Below, piece after piece: positions 26,190 through 37,332 of a stretch of 64,000 nucleotides of DNA. Both the position numbers and the translations under genes were made by a program. The stretch is from Vibrio sp. 10N.286.49.B1 (GTDB lineage: Bacteria > Pseudomonadota > Gammaproteobacteria > Enterobacterales > Vibrionaceae), in assembly GCF_002873335.1 (NCBI RefSeq), contig NZ_MCUW01000012.1:248001-312000 (forward strand). The letters run 5' to 3'. Position 1 is the first letter of the stretch, and each line of letters begins with the position of its first letter. The notes under the pieces were generated by a model that saw only the letters and a program-made list of their open reading frames with translations, did not search any database and was not told the DNA's origin.

Positions 26190-26223
26190 AAAACTAGGCG
26201 CTCATTCATGAGCGCCTAGTTTT
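26190..26223 (-). terminator. intrinsic terminator of the chemoreceptor gene
   Basis: AAAACTAGGCGCTCAT and its complement with a two-base loop, flanked by A and T runs, 29 bases beyond the chemoreceptor stop. The symmetry allows action in both directions. Confidence 0.88.
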
Positions 26224-26251
26224 CATTCAAATATAAAACGTGGTCGAACTG

Positions 26252-28249
26252 CTAGCATTTAAATTGAGCAACCTGCTCATTGAGTTGTTTGACCCGTGTT
26301 GTTACATCATCGGTCACAGTGTTAGCATCGCGTGATTGCTGAGCCACCACTTTTAATGATTCATTGATTTCATTGACCAAGATTGATATCGACTGCGTAG
26401 CTGAAGCTTGCTGTTCGGCGGTGGCCGCGAGTGCGCTCATCTGATCATTGACGTTTTCAACTTGCTCACCTGTCGACTTAATTCTTTGAGCGGCGTTATT
26501 AGTATGCTCAACCGCTTGATTTGCGATGTGAGTACCAATGCTGATCTGCTCTGCTACTTTCCCCGTTGACGACTGTATCGCTTGAATGATGCCATTAATC
26601 TCACCGGTTGATTCCGTCGTCCTACTCGCCAGAAGTCGAACCTCATCGGCGACGACAGCAAAACCACGCCCTTGCTCTCCGGCTCTTGCGGCCTCAATCG
26701 CGGCATTTAACGCCAGAAGATTGGTCTGCTCGGCCAACCCTTCAATCACCTCGGTTACTTTACCGATCGCTTGACTCTCTTGGCTCAAGGTTTCAACCAA
26801 TCGTTGTGTTTTCTCTATGGCTTCAGATAACGAGATCATACTGTCTTGATTAGCCCTTAGAGCGAGCTCACCATTTTGAAGCTCGGCCTTGGAGTCAAAT
26901 AAGGTCGTTGATGAATCTTGGACTTGTTGCGCCGTTTGCTCTGCGCCAACGGCGACTTCTGACAATGAATGTCCAATCTCATCTACGTGCTGTGATTGAC
27001 GCTCCATACGTTGCAAACCGTCCTGACTCGATTGTATCAACTGTGTCATTCTTTCTTGCACTGATGTGGCATTCTCCGTCACGCCACCGACAAGATTCGC
27101 CAAGGACAGGTTCATTGTGTTTACCGAGCGAGTCAACTCTGACAATTCATCACTCCCTTTAATGACCAGAGCTGGATTTGACACATCCCCTGCCGCGATT
27201 TGTTGTGCTCGACCGGCGATGGTTCGAATACGCGCCCCTATATGTTGTCCCATCACACTCGAGACAACCAATGCAGATAACAGCGCGATACCACAACTCG
27301 CCATCAGGATCACCACAACAGTCGCAATGCTAGTTGCAATGTTTCGTTCCGTGTTGGACGCATTAGTTTGTTGTTCAGACACAATGGTATCTAAGCGAGT
27401 TTGCATGTTATCGACAGCAGGAATTAATGAGGCGGTCATCAAATAACTCGCTTGGTCCCAATCAGAAGATTGACGAATTTTGATCACTTGGTCTGCAAGT
27501 GGAAAATAGAGAGCTTTCATCTCATTAAACAACGACCACAAACTTTGGTCACTCGCACTAAGCAACGCTGTTTTGCTCGCGATTTCGTTCACAACCTGTT
27601 TATGGTATTTCATCAAATCATTGTACTTTTCAAGATAGTCTTGCTGTCCATACTGCAAGTAATCACGCAATGCTGCTAACGCATTAGCAAGCGAGGTATA
27701 TCCGTCAGCATACAGCTTGAACAAGCGTTTTCGCTCGCCACCCTCAGATCGACCCGCTTCATCGTTAATCAAACCTTGCAACTGATCGAGGGCAACTTCG
27801 GCAATCGGAGCGGCTTCATTCATGAACATAGAGTGAGCAGGAAGATTGTCGTCACTGTGGCTCAACGTTAGAATTTCTTGAGCCGTACTTTTTATCTCAT
27901 TCCAAGACTCATCGAGCCCGTTATAATGCGGAACTGAAATTAATGACTCTAAACTGATCAGTTGAATATCGGTCGTATCAAAGGCATTTAATACGAGTTG
28001 CTGGCCACTTTCACGTTCTGCGTCAGAACTATTTAGTAGCATGTAACCTCGTAATAGAGACACCGTAGCCTGAAGAGATTGTCCAACTTGACGGCTCGCA
28101 TCAACCGTTGGGAGATCATACTGCAACAAAGAGCGAGTTTGGTCTTGCACCTGCGTAATACTTCGATAAACAAATAACGAAGAGACGATAAACAGTACAC
28201 CAAGCGCTAGAAAACTCATCCTGAGCTTACCCGATATCGAAAGCGTCAT
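26252..28249 (-). CDS. methyl-accepting chemotaxis protein
   Basis: 665 residues. First membrane helix about 10-30, a long helical periplasmic sensor of about 280 residues (tandem four-helix-bundle type), second membrane helix about 310-335, a HAMP domain, then the cytoplasmic signalling hairpin. The hairpin tip [20 protein letters not shown] is fully conserved. There is no C-terminal NWETF-like CheR tether. The ligand is unknown. It is placed between two LysR genes and ended by its own terminator. It could steer cells to an algal or dissolved nutrient, but nothing in the sequence says which. Confidence 0.93.
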   Translation of the reverse strand: MTLSISGKLRMSFLALGVLFIVSSLFVYRSITQVQDQTRSLLQYDLPTVDASRQVGQSLQATVSLLRGYMLLNSSDAERESGQQLVLNAFDTTDIQLISLESLISVPHYNGLDESWNEIKSTAQEILTLSHSDDNLPAHSMFMNEAAPIAEVALDQLQGLINDEAGRSEGGERKRLFKLYADGYTSLANALAALRDYLQYGQQDYLEKYNDLMKYHKQVVNEIASKTALLSASDQSLWSLFNEMKALYFPLADQVIKIRQSSDWDQASYLMTASLIPAVDNMQTRLDTIVSEQQTNASNTERNIATSIATVVVILMASCGIALLSALVVSSVMGQHIGARIRTIAGRAQQIAAGDVSNPALVIKGSDELSELTRSVNTMNLSLANLVGGVTENATSVQERMTQLIQSSQDGLQRMERQSQHVDEIGHSLSEVAVGAEQTAQQVQDSSTTLFDSKAELQNGELALRANQDSMISLSEAIEKTQRLVETLSQESQAIGKVTEVIEGLAEQTNLLALNAAIEAARAGEQGRGFAVVADEVRLLASRTTESTGEINGIIQAIQSSTGKVAEQISIGTHIANQAVEHTNNAAQRIKSTGEQVENVNDQMSALAATAEQQASATQSISILVNEINESLKVVAQQSRDANTVTDDVTTRVKQLNEQVAQFKC

Positions 28250-28403
28250 TCTTAAATCCTTTTATAAATCCTTTATCCTCAGTCACTATATCGGCAGTCG
28301 TAACAAAATCTACATAATTTATTGTAATTATTGTTAATAACCCTTTACGCCCCATAACATTTATTCTTACTATGAATAGGTCACCTGTCGTTAAGGATAC
28401 CGT

Positions 28404-29324
28404 ATGGCTAAAGATCTCTTTTCTAATCTCGACCTCAATTTATTGCGTACGTTTCTTATTTTGAATCAAGAACGCAATATGAGAAAAGCCTCCGAACGCT
28501 TGTTTGTCTCTCAACCGGCAGTGAGTAAAGCCTTACAACGCTTAAGAGACCACTTTGATGATGAACTCTTTGTCAAAACTCATCATGGCTTACGAGCGAC
28601 AGAGAAAGCCAACATTCTCGCAGAGTCGCTCTCCCCTATATTAGATGAGCTATCCAATGCCGTGAATCATTCATCAGAATTTGATCCAAGTGCATTAGAT
28701 GGCACCATCAAGATTGCAATGTCACCGTTTTTCTTATCTAGCACCGCAAGTAAATTGTTTCGCTCAATAAGAGAAGAAGCGCCGAACACACAGATTCAGC
28801 TATTAAACTGGGGTAAGACAACGCTACAAGATATCGTTAATGATGATGTTCAACTCGGTCTCAACTATTCAATCGCACACGCCCCCAAAGAGTTGGTTCA
28901 AACGCGCCTAACCACCGATACGTTCAAAGCTTATGTTAGAAAAGGTCACCCTTACGACAAAGATGTCATTCAGATGCAAGATGCTGGGAATTTTGAAGTG
29001 GCGACATTAATCGCTGCAGATTGGAACTCAAACTTATCTAACACAGAAAAAGTCTTAAAAGTTAAGGGGATCGAACCCAACGTTGTATTCCGATCCGAGT
29101 TGCCATCGGCAGTTATCGATGTAGTTAAAAACTCCGACATTCTCTTTCCAGGCTCCATGTATCTGAACCTTGACGACCATGCAGGATTGCGTTCAATTAA
29201 CATTCAATTTGGGAACTCTGCCATTAACACCGACATTAACAGTTACTATCACTACAAAAACAGAAACAATGCGACCACTCAATGGCTGAGAAAGAAACTT
29301 CGTCTAAGCCTTGAACTAGAGTAA
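28404..29324 (+). CDS. LysR-family regulator (LeuO/NodD-like group)
   Basis: 306 residues. The N-terminal DLNLLRTFLILNQERNMRKA, then SERLFVSQPAVSKALQRLR and FDDELFVKTHHGLRATEKA form the winged helix in the style of the LeuO/NodD subgroup. The effector domain follows (about 95-300). It is divergent from the chemoreceptor gene (154-bp gap) and upstream of the repeat lipoprotein gene on the same strand, either of which might be its target. GTTAAGGA precedes the ATG. Confidence 0.92.
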   Translation: MAKDLFSNLDLNLLRTFLILNQERNMRKASERLFVSQPAVSKALQRLRDHFDDELFVKTHHGLRATEKANILAESLSPILDELSNAVNHSSEFDPSALDGTIKIAMSPFFLSSTASKLFRSIREEAPNTQIQLLNWGKTTLQDIVNDDVQLGLNYSIAHAPKELVQTRLTTDTFKAYVRKGHPYDKDVIQMQDAGNFEVATLIAADWNSNLSNTEKVLKVKGIEPNVVFRSELPSAVIDVVKNSDILFPGSMYLNLDDHAGLRSINIQFGNSAINTDINSYYHYKNRNNATTQWLRKKLRLSLELE

Positions 29325-29548
29325 GCCCCTCACACTCCCCGCAAGAACTTGCCGTATCAATGCTTGATAACCAGGGGTTATCAAGCTCATTTCTATTATT
29401 TATTAATAACTTAGTATTATTTGTATGATAAAAGCGTTTCATTAGAGCACGTTCTTCTCAGTCCCTATACTTCTCTCATCGGCTAGGAACGCCACTTCAC
29501 AAGCATGAAGCACATTTGTATGTTCCAACACACTTTTGAGAGAAAACA

Positions 29549-30781
29549 ATGAAACTTAAACTTATCAGCACACTTATCGCCGCGTCTTTTTTAGCTGGCT
29601 GTTCTTCTAGCGGTTCAAGTAATGGCGGCGAGTCTGGTCCTGCTCCTCAAGATGGGTTTGCAGATGTCACAACCTATGAAGGTGATATTTTCAACGCAGC
29701 GCTTATTCAAGGTGATGAAGGTGAGCACAATGCTCTTGTCGCTGTTGATAACGAAGGAAGTGGTTACATCCACTTAAATGGCGAGACTTACTTTGTTAAG
29801 AACGGTGATGTTACCGATAAGAATGGTGATGCTGTCGGCAGTATTCAAGGACAAGACGATGGCTACATCTTTCATGGTAACAACGGTGGTGAAATAACTC
29901 TGACAAATGTTGATGGCCGTTTAGTTATTTCAGACTACCATCCTCCTCGCCCTGATAATGAATTACCGATCATCGACCCTGACTTTGATGGTGGAACTCT
30001 TCCGACTTACGGAGATATATTAGAGGTGGGTGGCGCTATCATAATCCAAGGTGATGATAACAACAATGCGATCATTCGTACCGATGGCGATGGTAACGCT
30101 ATCATCGCCATTAACGACTACGACAACATGTACGTAGTAAAAGACGGTGCATTGATTAACGATAAAGGTGAAACCGTTGGACATATCCAACAAGATAATG
30201 GGCAATATACAGTCCGTCTTGACGATGGTACCGAGGTAGTGTTTAGAAATGAAAATGGCCGTTTGTTCGCTGCAGTCATTGCTAGACCAAATCCCGACAA
30301 TGACCTTCCTATCATTGACCCTGAGTTTGATGGTGGAACCCTACCAACTTACGGCGATATTTTAGAAATAGGTGGGGCTGTTGTTATCCATGGTGACGGC
30401 GATAATAATGCAATCATTCGAACTGATGGTGACGGTAACGCTATAATAGCAGTCAATGATTACGACAATATGTATATCGTCAATGATGGCGCACTCATCG
30501 ATGACCAAGGCAATACCATTGGACACATACAGAATGAAAACGGTCAATATACTGTTCGCCTTGATAATGGTACAGAAGTTGTTTTTAGAAACGAAAATGG
30601 CCGACTATTCGCCGCTGTAATCAATCAACCAAGCCCAGAAAGCACCAACAACCAAGGACAGCGCATTAATTCTGTATCCCAAGAAACTATTAATGATGTG
30701 AAAAATAAGCTACGCAATTTATCTCAAGAGCAACGTCAGCAAATCAAACAGGCTGTAAAAGATAGAGTTAGCCGCTCGTAA
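29549..30781 (+). CDS. repeat-built lipoprotein of unknown function
   Basis: 410 residues, not recognised. Signal with lipobox FLAGC (C18) and a Ser/Gly linker. A diverged N-terminal module follows (about 36-130), then two 114-residue repeats (137-250 and 251-364) that are nearly identical in protein. Each contains a PIIDPxFDGGTLPTYGDIL hinge, an Asp/Asn/Gly-rich part (NNAIIRTDGDGNAII) and a DGTEVVFRNENGRLFAAVI strand set. A short basic helix (VKNKLRNLSQEQRQQIKQA) ends the protein. The acidic turns could bind calcium. ATG preceded by GAGAG; terminator directly after. Surface or periplasmic location is inferred. Confidence 0.8.
   Translation: MKLKLISTLIAASFLAGCSSSGSSNGGESGPAPQDGFADVTTYEGDIFNAALIQGDEGEHNALVAVDNEGSGYIHLNGETYFVKNGDVTDKNGDAVGSIQGQDDGYIFHGNNGGEITLTNVDGRLVISDYHPPRPDNELPIIDPDFDGGTLPTYGDILEVGGAIIIQGDDNNNAIIRTDGDGNAIIAINDYDNMYVVKDGALINDKGETVGHIQQDNGQYTVRLDDGTEVVFRNENGRLFAAVIARPNPDNDLPIIDPEFDGGTLPTYGDILEIGGAVVIHGDGDNNAIIRTDGDGNAIIAVNDYDNMYIVNDGALIDDQGNTIGHIQNENGQYTVRLDNGTEVVFRNENGRLFAAVINQPSPESTNNQGQRINSVSQETINDVKNKLRNLSQEQRQQIKQAVKDRVSRS
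29957..30640 (+). repeat. two 342-bp in-frame repeats
   Basis: Two adjacent coding units of 342 bp within the lipoprotein gene. The proteins match almost throughout while many third codon positions differ, so the duplication is old and has been kept by selection on the protein. Confidence 0.85.
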
Positions 30782-30807
30782 TACAAACTAATAATAATTA
30801 AAAAATC

Positions 30808-30836
30808 AAAGGAGCCGATTTAATCGGCTCCTTTTT
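30808..30836 (+). terminator. intrinsic terminator after repeat lipoprotein
   Basis: GGAGCCGA and TCGGCTCC stem with flanking A run and CTTTTT. Strong Rho-independent signal. Confidence 0.9.
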
Positions 30837-30852
30837 ATTTGAGTAAATACCA

Positions 30853-31518
30853 ATGAAAAAACTATGCATATTGCTCTTACTGCCTCTTCATCTCTATGCT
30901 GATCATCACGAGCTCGCGTATTACGAGCCAACGATGAGTGTGCAGACCTCTAAAGTCGGGGATTCTTGGGTTGGCACGGTTTCCGGCACCGTCCAGGCCA
31001 CAGAAGAAATCAACCTTGGTTTCGAGGTTGATACCACGGGGTACCTAGAACTGGGTACCGGATATGGCATGTTGCTCGGCGAAACTTACACCGAAGCGTT
31101 TGCCACATATGGCCGAGCTGATATTGTCGACATCTATAACGTCGGCTTATTCGCCGGGAACATGCTAGCGGACGATGTGCTTATTTTCGGTTCTAGCGCT
31201 TATGAATGGCGAAAGAACGTCATTGGTAAAATATTAGAAACAGGCGCAAGCGCTGATCAAGAATGGAAAAACAGTATTGGGGTCAGTTATACCCCGATTA
31301 ACTGGTTGAATTTTAGTTATTCATTACATCATGAGCGCATAATGTCTGATACGGACTTAGAACCAAACATATTACACGCTGATTTTACCCTGACCTTCAA
31401 ACCAAGATACATCGAACCCTATGTGAAATATCGCTATGGACAGCACAGAGTCCGTCCAGGTGAACCTCGGACCACCGAAGGGACCTACGAGTTTGGATTT
31501 AATTTAAATTTTAAGTAG
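30853..31518 (+). CDS. small outer-membrane beta-barrel protein
   Basis: 221 residues, not assigned to a family. A short signal peptide (KKLCILLLLPLHLYA) is followed by alternating strand patterns: YLELGTGYGMLLGETYTEAF, WLNFSYSLHHERI, YVKYRYGQHR and the final YEFGFNLNF-K. The end is one residue past the usual aromatic. A small porin-like or enzyme barrel is likely. It lies 71 bases after the repeat lipoprotein stop, but with a terminator between, so the two are probably not one unit. The ATG at 30853 is chosen for its signal peptide. Confidence 0.7.
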   Translation: MKKLCILLLLPLHLYADHHELAYYEPTMSVQTSKVGDSWVGTVSGTVQATEEINLGFEVDTTGYLELGTGYGMLLGETYTEAFATYGRADIVDIYNVGLFAGNMLADDVLIFGSSAYEWRKNVIGKILETGASADQEWKNSIGVSYTPINWLNFSYSLHHERIMSDTDLEPNILHADFTLTFKPRYIEPYVKYRYGQHRVRPGEPRTTEGTYEFGFNLNFK

Positions 31519-31626
31519 AAGTATTCGCTTGATTATCAACATATTCATTTTAACCGTTTTTACTTTAGTACTTGCCGAATTACTGATTCTAATTAGTTGA
31601 TTTCCCCGAGTTTCATTGGGTACTCT

Positions 31627-31660
31627 CCCCTCTAGCACTTCCTTGGCTAGAGGGATTTTT
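31627..31660 (+). terminator. intrinsic terminator after barrel gene
   Basis: CCCCTCTAGC and GGCTAGAGGG stem with an eight-base loop, followed by ATTTTT. Confidence 0.85.
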
Positions 31661-31693
31661 AAACACTAAGGTATTATTAAAACGAAGATAACG

Positions 31694-33346
31694 TTAAAAC
31701 GAAGACAACGACACTAACGTCTTTGTATAGTCATGTTGCGGAGAGGCAAACATCTCCTGTGTGTTCCCTTGCTCTACAATCTCCCCATTGCGCATTACTA
31801 TCGTGTAATGACACAACGATTTCACCACGTTAAGATCATGGCTGATGAAGAGATACGTCAACGCATGTTTCGTTTGCAATGACTTGAGCAAGTCGAGGAC
31901 CTGCGCTTGTACTGTCCGATCTAGTGATGACGTGGGTTCATCTAGTAGAATAAACTCGGGTTTTAAAATCAATGCCCGCGCAATCGCAATACGCTGACGT
32001 TGGCCACCAGAAAATTCATTGGGGTAACGATGCCGAGTATCAGGGTCAAGATCGACCTCTGTCATCACCTCACAAATCATCTTATCTAATGTGTCGTCAT
32101 CATGTGCAAAGTGGACCTGTAGCCCCTCACCAATCACCTGAGCCACCGACATTCTTGGATTCAACGCAGAAAAGGGGTCTTGGAATACAACCTGCATACG
32201 ACTACGATATGGCAGCATGCCTTTCCTATCTAAGGTTTGAATATCATGACCATCGAACTCAATTAAGCCTTCGCTTTGAACCAATTTGAGAATAGCCATT
32301 CCTGTTGTGGATTTACCTGACCCACTTTCTCCCACCAGCCCTATGGAGTGCCCGCGTTTTAGTTCAAACTGCATCTTTGTCACGGCTTTAACGTGATCAA
32401 CCACCTTTTTAAAGATCCCACCTTTGATTGGAAACCAAACTTTGAGATCATTTACAGTCAGCAATGCCTTGGCGTTCTCTTCAACGTCAACAGGTAAGCC
32501 ACGAGGGTCAGAGTCGATTAGCTTTTTAGTGTAAGGATGAGAAGGGTTGCTAAAGACTTGTTGGCATTGACCGATTTCAACAAGCTCACCTTGTTTCATT
32601 ACTGCCACACGATCCGCAATGCGGCGCACGATACTGAGATCATGGGTAATAAACAACATTGCCATACCAAGTTCTTGTTGTAACGCTTTCAGCAGATCCA
32701 AAATTTGAGCTTGTACTGAAACGTCGAGGGCGGTCGTCGGCTCATCGGCAATCAAGAGCTCTGGTTCATTAATCAGCGCCATTGCAATCATAACGCGTTG
32801 CCTTTCTCCACCTGATAATTCATGTGGATACGCGGTTATTTTTTGTTCCGGTGAACGAATACCGACTTTTTTTAACCAAGAAATCGCCAATTGTTCCGCT
32901 TTGTTGCTACGCATGCCACGATGAATGGCTAAGGTTTCAACGAGCTGTCTGCCTACTTTATGTAGCGGGTTGAGCGATACCATCGGCTCTTGGAAAATCA
33001 TACCAATGCGACCGCCTCGAATGCCTCGCAGTTGTCGGTTACTGCACGACAGCATATCGATACCATCAAAGGTGATCTTGCCGTTCAAATAATGGCTTGA
33101 TCCTTTCGGTAGTAATTTGAGCACAGAGTTAGCTGTCACTGATTTACCAGAACCACTTTCCCCTACAAGCGCGAGCGTTTCGCCCTTTTCAATGCTTAGA
33201 CTGACCTCGTGCGTCACCGTTTCGATATTGTCTCCGCGACCAAATCCAACCGATAGGTTGTCGATGCTAAGCACCTTATCCACGCTATCGCCTTTTTGAC
33301 GTTCCTGTTTTGTCTGTTGCGTCACTGACTGTTGCATCATTGCCAT
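31694..33346 (-). CDS. yejF: YejF-type ABC transporter ATPase (fused double domain)
   Basis: 550 residues. Two complete ABC domains in one chain, each with Walker A GESGSGKS, a signature (LSGGERQRV and FSGGQRQRI) and Walker B plus oligopeptide-transporter C-terminal extensions. It powers the Yej importer, known in Escherichia coli to take up microcin C and peptides. It is last gene of the yejA-B-E-F operon, 9 bases after yejE. The Met-Ala-Met-Met start leaves a 25-residue Gln-rich tail before the first domain, so a later start is possible. Confidence 0.92.
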   Translation of the reverse strand: MAMMQQSVTQQTKQERQKGDSVDKVLSIDNLSVGFGRGDNIETVTHEVSLSIEKGETLALVGESGSGKSVTANSVLKLLPKGSSHYLNGKITFDGIDMLSCSNRQLRGIRGGRIGMIFQEPMVSLNPLHKVGRQLVETLAIHRGMRSNKAEQLAISWLKKVGIRSPEQKITAYPHELSGGERQRVMIAMALINEPELLIADEPTTALDVSVQAQILDLLKALQQELGMAMLFITHDLSIVRRIADRVAVMKQGELVEIGQCQQVFSNPSHPYTKKLIDSDPRGLPVDVEENAKALLTVNDLKVWFPIKGGIFKKVVDHVKAVTKMQFELKRGHSIGLVGESGSGKSTTGMAILKLVQSEGLIEFDGHDIQTLDRKGMLPYRSRMQVVFQDPFSALNPRMSVAQVIGEGLQVHFAHDDDTLDKMICEVMTEVDLDPDTRHRYPNEFSGGQRQRIAIARALILKPEFILLDEPTSSLDRTVQAQVLDLLKSLQTKHALTYLFISHDLNVVKSLCHYTIVMRNGEIVEQGNTQEMFASPQHDYTKTLVSLSSF

Positions 33347-33355
33347 CTCTCAATA

Positions 33356-34378
33356 TCAACCTTGTTGGTGCGGGTCAAACGCATCTCGAACCGCCTCACC
33401 TGCAAAAACCAGCAGAGTCAGCATGATGGAAAGCACGGCAAATGCCGATAAGCCTAGCCATGGGGCTTGCAGGTTAGCCTTACCTTGGGCAAGCAGTTCA
33501 CCCAATGACGGTGAACCCGCCGGTAATCCAAACCCTAGAAAATCCAATGACGTTAATGTCGTTACCGAGCCAGACAGGATGAAAGGCATCATCGTTAAGG
33601 AAGCCACCATCGCATTGGGAAGCATATGCCTTAACATGATGCGCTTGTCGCTGACACCCATCGCATGCGCCGCTTTCACGTAATCAAAATTACGACAACG
33701 TAGAAATTCAGCCCTCACAACACCAACGAGGCTCATCCAGCTAAAGAGCACCATAATGCCTAATAACCACCAAAAGTTTGGTTCTACGAAACTCGACAAG
33801 ATGATCAGCAAAAATAATGTCGGCATACCGGACCACACTTCAATAAAACGCTGGCCGATAAGGTCAATCCAGCCACCGTAGTAACCTTGTGTGGCCCCTA
33901 CCGCAACCCCAACAATGCTCGATACGATCGTTAAAATCACACCAAATAACACGGAAATACGAAAGCCATAAATAATTCGAGCTAAAACATCTCGCCCCTT
34001 ATCATCGGTACCTAACCAATTCGCAGAGTCCGGAGCTGAAGGGACTGACGCGACAATGTCATAATTAATCGTATCGTAGCTAAATCGAATAAGGGGCCAA
34101 ATAATGTAGCCATTTTCTTCGATAAGGTCACTGACATATGGATCCGTGTAATCAGCTTCCGTCTCAAACTCTCCGCCAAACTCTGTTTCTGCATATTGCG
34201 AGAAAATTGGGTAATACCATTGAGAGTCGTATTCCACTAATAACGGCTTGTCGTTGGCGATAAACTCCGCAAACAAACTTAAAAAGAATAAGAGACAAAA
34301 TATCCACGTTGACCAAAAGCCTCGTTTATTGGCCTTAAAGCGCTGCCATCGCGCTTGAGTAAGCGGGTTCGTCGCCAT
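33356..34378 (-). CDS. yejE: YejE-type ABC transporter permease
   Basis: 340 residues. One N-terminal membrane helix (about 20-42), a periplasmic part and then a BPD_transp_1 permease core with five helices. The EAA loop is VKAAHAMGVSDKRIMLRHMLPNA. The insert LVEYDSQWYYPIFSQY after the first helix is characteristic of YejE. The start ATG directly abuts the yejB stop codon (TAGATG), showing tight coupling. Confidence 0.92.
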   Translation of the reverse strand: MATNPLTQARWQRFKANKRGFWSTWIFCLLFFLSLFAEFIANDKPLLVEYDSQWYYPIFSQYAETEFGGEFETEADYTDPYVSDLIEENGYIIWPLIRFSYDTINYDIVASVPSAPDSANWLGTDDKGRDVLARIIYGFRISVLFGVILTIVSSIVGVAVGATQGYYGGWIDLIGQRFIEVWSGMPTLFLLIILSSFVEPNFWWLLGIMVLFSWMSLVGVVRAEFLRCRNFDYVKAAHAMGVSDKRIMLRHMLPNAMVASLTMMPFILSGSVTTLTSLDFLGFGLPAGSPSLGELLAQGKANLQAPWLGLSAFAVLSIMLTLLVFAGEAVRDAFDPHQQG

Positions 34379-35467
34379 CTATCGCGCCTCAAAATCGATA
34401 CGCGGATCAACCCACATATACGTCAAATCAGAAATAATACTCAAGACTAAACCTAGTAACGTCATGATATACAAAGAACTAAATACAACGGGATAGTCTC
34501 GTTGAATGGTAGACTCAAAACCCAAAAGCCCGATCCCTTCCAAAGAGAACATCACTTCAATCAGCATAGAACCGGTAAAGAATATACTGATAAAGGCACT
34601 CGGAAATCCGGCGATAATAATTAACATGGCATTTCGAAACACATGCTTGTAAAGGATGTTGTTTTCGTCTAACCCCTTGGCACGCGCCGTCACCACATAC
34701 TGTTTGTTAATTTCATCTAAAAACGAGTTCTTTGTCAGCATACTCAAGGTGGCAAAACCGCCAATTACCATGGCCAGTATTGGCAGGGTTAAATGCCAAA
34801 AGTAATCAATGATCTGCTGATACCAAGTCAGCTGGTCAAAATTACTCGACACCAACCCGCGCAACGGGAACCAACTAAAATAATTACCGCTAGCAAACAA
34901 GATGATCAGAATAATGGCGAACAAGAATCCGGGAATCGCATAGCCAATGATAATCATCGCACTCGACCAGATATCGAAACGAGAGCCATGATGGATTGCT
35001 TTGAATATCCCTAGAGGAATAGAGATAAGATAGATGATCAATGTGCTCCACAGACCCAGAGAGATCGAGACCGGTAGCCGTTCCTTGATCAGGTCTATGA
35101 CATTACCACCTCGAAACAAACTTTCGCCAAAATTAAACATGGCGTAATTCTTGAGCATGTCGAAGTAACGTTCATGGATAGGTTTATCAAAGCCAAACTG
35201 TTTTCGAATGGCTTCCACGACCTCAGGATCAAGCCCACGAGAGCCCTTATAACCCGTTGATACATCATCTGAGCTCGTATCGAGCTCTACTTCTTTTCCA
35301 CCACCGCTAAAACGCTCCATCACACCGGAGTTAAGCCCTTGCATTTGAGCAATCGCTTGCTCAACAGGACCACCAGGTGCAACCTGAATGATAAAGAAGT
35401 TAATGGTAATAATTGCCCAAAGTGTTGGGATGACCAGCAATAATCGCCGGAATATATAAGCCGCCAT
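34379..35467 (-). CDS. yejB: YejB-type ABC transporter permease
   Basis: 362 residues. It begins [22 protein letters not shown] like oligopeptide permeases and has the YejB-style insert [14 protein letters not shown]. The EAA loop is [23 protein letters not shown], and about six membrane helices are seen. Inner-membrane partner of YejE. Start 9 bases after yejA. Confidence 0.92.
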   Translation of the reverse strand: MAAYIFRRLLLVIPTLWAIITINFFIIQVAPGGPVEQAIAQMQGLNSGVMERFSGGGKEVELDTSSDDVSTGYKGSRGLDPEVVEAIRKQFGFDKPIHERYFDMLKNYAMFNFGESLFRGGNVIDLIKERLPVSISLGLWSTLIIYLISIPLGIFKAIHHGSRFDIWSSAMIIIGYAIPGFLFAIILIILFASGNYFSWFPLRGLVSSNFDQLTWYQQIIDYFWHLTLPILAMVIGGFATLSMLTKNSFLDEINKQYVVTARAKGLDENNILYKHVFRNAMLIIIAGFPSAFISIFFTGSMLIEVMFSLEGIGLLGFESTIQRDYPVVFSSLYIMTLLGLVLSIISDLTYMWVDPRIDFEAR

Positions 35468-35476
35468 TAATCCCTC

Positions 35477-37312
35477 TTATCGACGTTTTACAGGAAGCTT
35501 CTGCGCTTTCTCTTTAGACACCCACCAGGTATCAATACCTAGGTCATAAGTAGGTAAGACATCAGGGCGTTCAAATTTATCCCACGTTGCCACTCGATAT
35601 TTTTTGATGTACCACTGAGGAATAGCAAAATAATTCCACTGCAAAACGCGATCGAGAGATCGACCGAGTGCAAGTAACTTTTCAGGATTGTCTTGATTGT
35701 CGGCAATTTCATCCGTCAACGCATCAATCACTGGGTTCATCACACCGGCAGTATTATAGGTAGAATCAATAAACTTCGAGTTCCAGACTATTTTCAGGTC
35801 TGAATTTGGGTAAGGGTTTGCAAAGTAAGACGAGGACACCATGTCAAAGTCACGATCCCTAAGTCGCTTAGTATACTGCGTTGTGTCGATAGTACGAATT
35901 CGCATATCAATGCCCATTGCACGCATATTCTTTTGGATTGGAATGGCGTATCGCTCTGTCGTCGGACTGTAAATAAGCAGCTCAAAGCTCATTTTTTCAC
36001 CCGTTTTGACGTTCGTCATCGCTTTATTCTTAAGTTCCCATCCGGCTTCTTTAAATAGTGCAAAGGCTTTACGCATTTGCGGGCGAATTCGGCCTGAGCC
36101 ATCGGTAACAGGAGGATTGTACTCCTCAGTAAAAATTCGAGCAGGTATCTGATCTTTGTACTTGTTTAGCACTTCTAACTCAGCATCGCTTGGCAACCCT
36201 TTCGCTTCGTAGTCTGTATTTTGAAAATAGCTGCGTGTTCGAGTGTATTGGTTATAGAACATGTTCTTGTTCATCCACTCAAAATCCATCGCGTAATTCA
36301 GAGCTTCTCGTACTTTAGGGTCACTAAAGACAGGCTGTTGGATGTTAAATACGAAAGCTTGCGTCGCCATCGGCTTGTGGTGTTCAATCTCTTCTTTCTT
36401 GATGAATCCCTTGTCAAAGTTCACACCCGTGTATGAGCTCGCCCAAAATTTCGCACTAGATTCTTGCCTGAAGTCAAACTCACCCGCTTTGAAAGCTTCA
36501 AGCATCACAGTATCATCACGATAATAATCGTATTGAACGGTTGCGAAATTATTACGACCAACGTTAACGGGTAAGTCCTTCGCCCAATAATTCTCATCGA
36601 GCTTATAGGTCACGCTTTGACCTAGCTTGAAACTGGAGATCTTGTATGCCCCACTGCCAACCGGCGGCTCGGTGAGGGGCTCCGCAAAGTCTTTGTCTTT
36701 CCAAAAGTGTTCAGGGAGTACACGAGTGCTTTGCGCTAACCCAAACAATTTCTCTTTGTTTGGCGTTTCCATTTCAATTCTAACCGTCAGTTCGCTGATC
36801 GCTTTTACTGACTTTACGTCTTTGTAATAAGCACGATACTGCGGCACCCCTTCTGTCATGAACTTATCAAACGTAAATTCGACATCTTTTGCCGTAATAG
36901 GCACCCCATCATTGAATCGAGCTTTAGGGTTGATGTCGATTTCCATCCACGAATAATCATCAGAGTACCTAACGCGCTCTGTAATTAATGGGTAATAGGC
37001 GTTAATTTCGTCACTAGGAGAAAACATTAAGGTGTCATAAAGGGTACCTGAGGCCGCTGCCGCGACACCGCGAGAGGCAAAACGGTTAAAGTTGTCGTAG
37101 GTGCCATTTTGACCGTAGGTTACCTTGCCATATTTGGGGGCGTCTGGATTGACATAATCAAAGTGAGTAAAATTTTCAGGATATTTGGCAGTGCCAAAGC
37201 CAACGAGTGTTGTGCTCTCTATGGTTTTAGCCATCACCGTATTGATACTGAACACCGTTACGGCTAACAAGCCAAGCTTAAGACCGAATGAAACTTTTCT
37301 CATTGCTGTCAT
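35477..37312 (-). CDS. yejA: YejA-type periplasmic peptide-binding protein
   Basis: 611 residues. Signal peptide (ending NTVMAK) then an SBP_bac_5 family binding protein. Stretches such as NFTHFDYVNPDAPKYGKVTY, GTYDNFNRFASRG, RYSDDYSWMEIDINPKARF and VEFTFDKFMTEGVPQ agree closely with remembered Escherichia coli YejA. It captures peptides or microcin-like ligands in the periplasm. First gene of yejABEF. AGGGAG lies six bases before the ATG. Despite sitting between two glucan loci, the family and the lack of the shared operator argue for peptide rather than sugar uptake. Confidence 0.92.
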   Translation of the reverse strand: MTAMRKVSFGLKLGLLAVTVFSINTVMAKTIESTTLVGFGTAKYPENFTHFDYVNPDAPKYGKVTYGQNGTYDNFNRFASRGVAAAASGTLYDTLMFSPSDEINAYYPLITERVRYSDDYSWMEIDINPKARFNDGVPITAKDVEFTFDKFMTEGVPQYRAYYKDVKSVKAISELTVRIEMETPNKEKLFGLAQSTRVLPEHFWKDKDFAEPLTEPPVGSGAYKISSFKLGQSVTYKLDENYWAKDLPVNVGRNNFATVQYDYYRDDTVMLEAFKAGEFDFRQESSAKFWASSYTGVNFDKGFIKKEEIEHHKPMATQAFVFNIQQPVFSDPKVREALNYAMDFEWMNKNMFYNQYTRTRSYFQNTDYEAKGLPSDAELEVLNKYKDQIPARIFTEEYNPPVTDGSGRIRPQMRKAFALFKEAGWELKNKAMTNVKTGEKMSFELLIYSPTTERYAIPIQKNMRAMGIDMRIRTIDTTQYTKRLRDRDFDMVSSSYFANPYPNSDLKIVWNSKFIDSTYNTAGVMNPVIDALTDEIADNQDNPEKLLALGRSLDRVLQWNYFAIPQWYIKKYRVATWDKFERPDVLPTYDLGIDTWWVSKEKAQKLPVKRR

Positions 37313-37332
37313 CCCTTTCTCCCTAAAATAGA

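Noticed and set aside
31694-37312. oligosaccharide transporter for laminarin products
   Set aside because: All four proteins match the Yej family closely, which is a peptide/microcin importer, and no shared operator is present.
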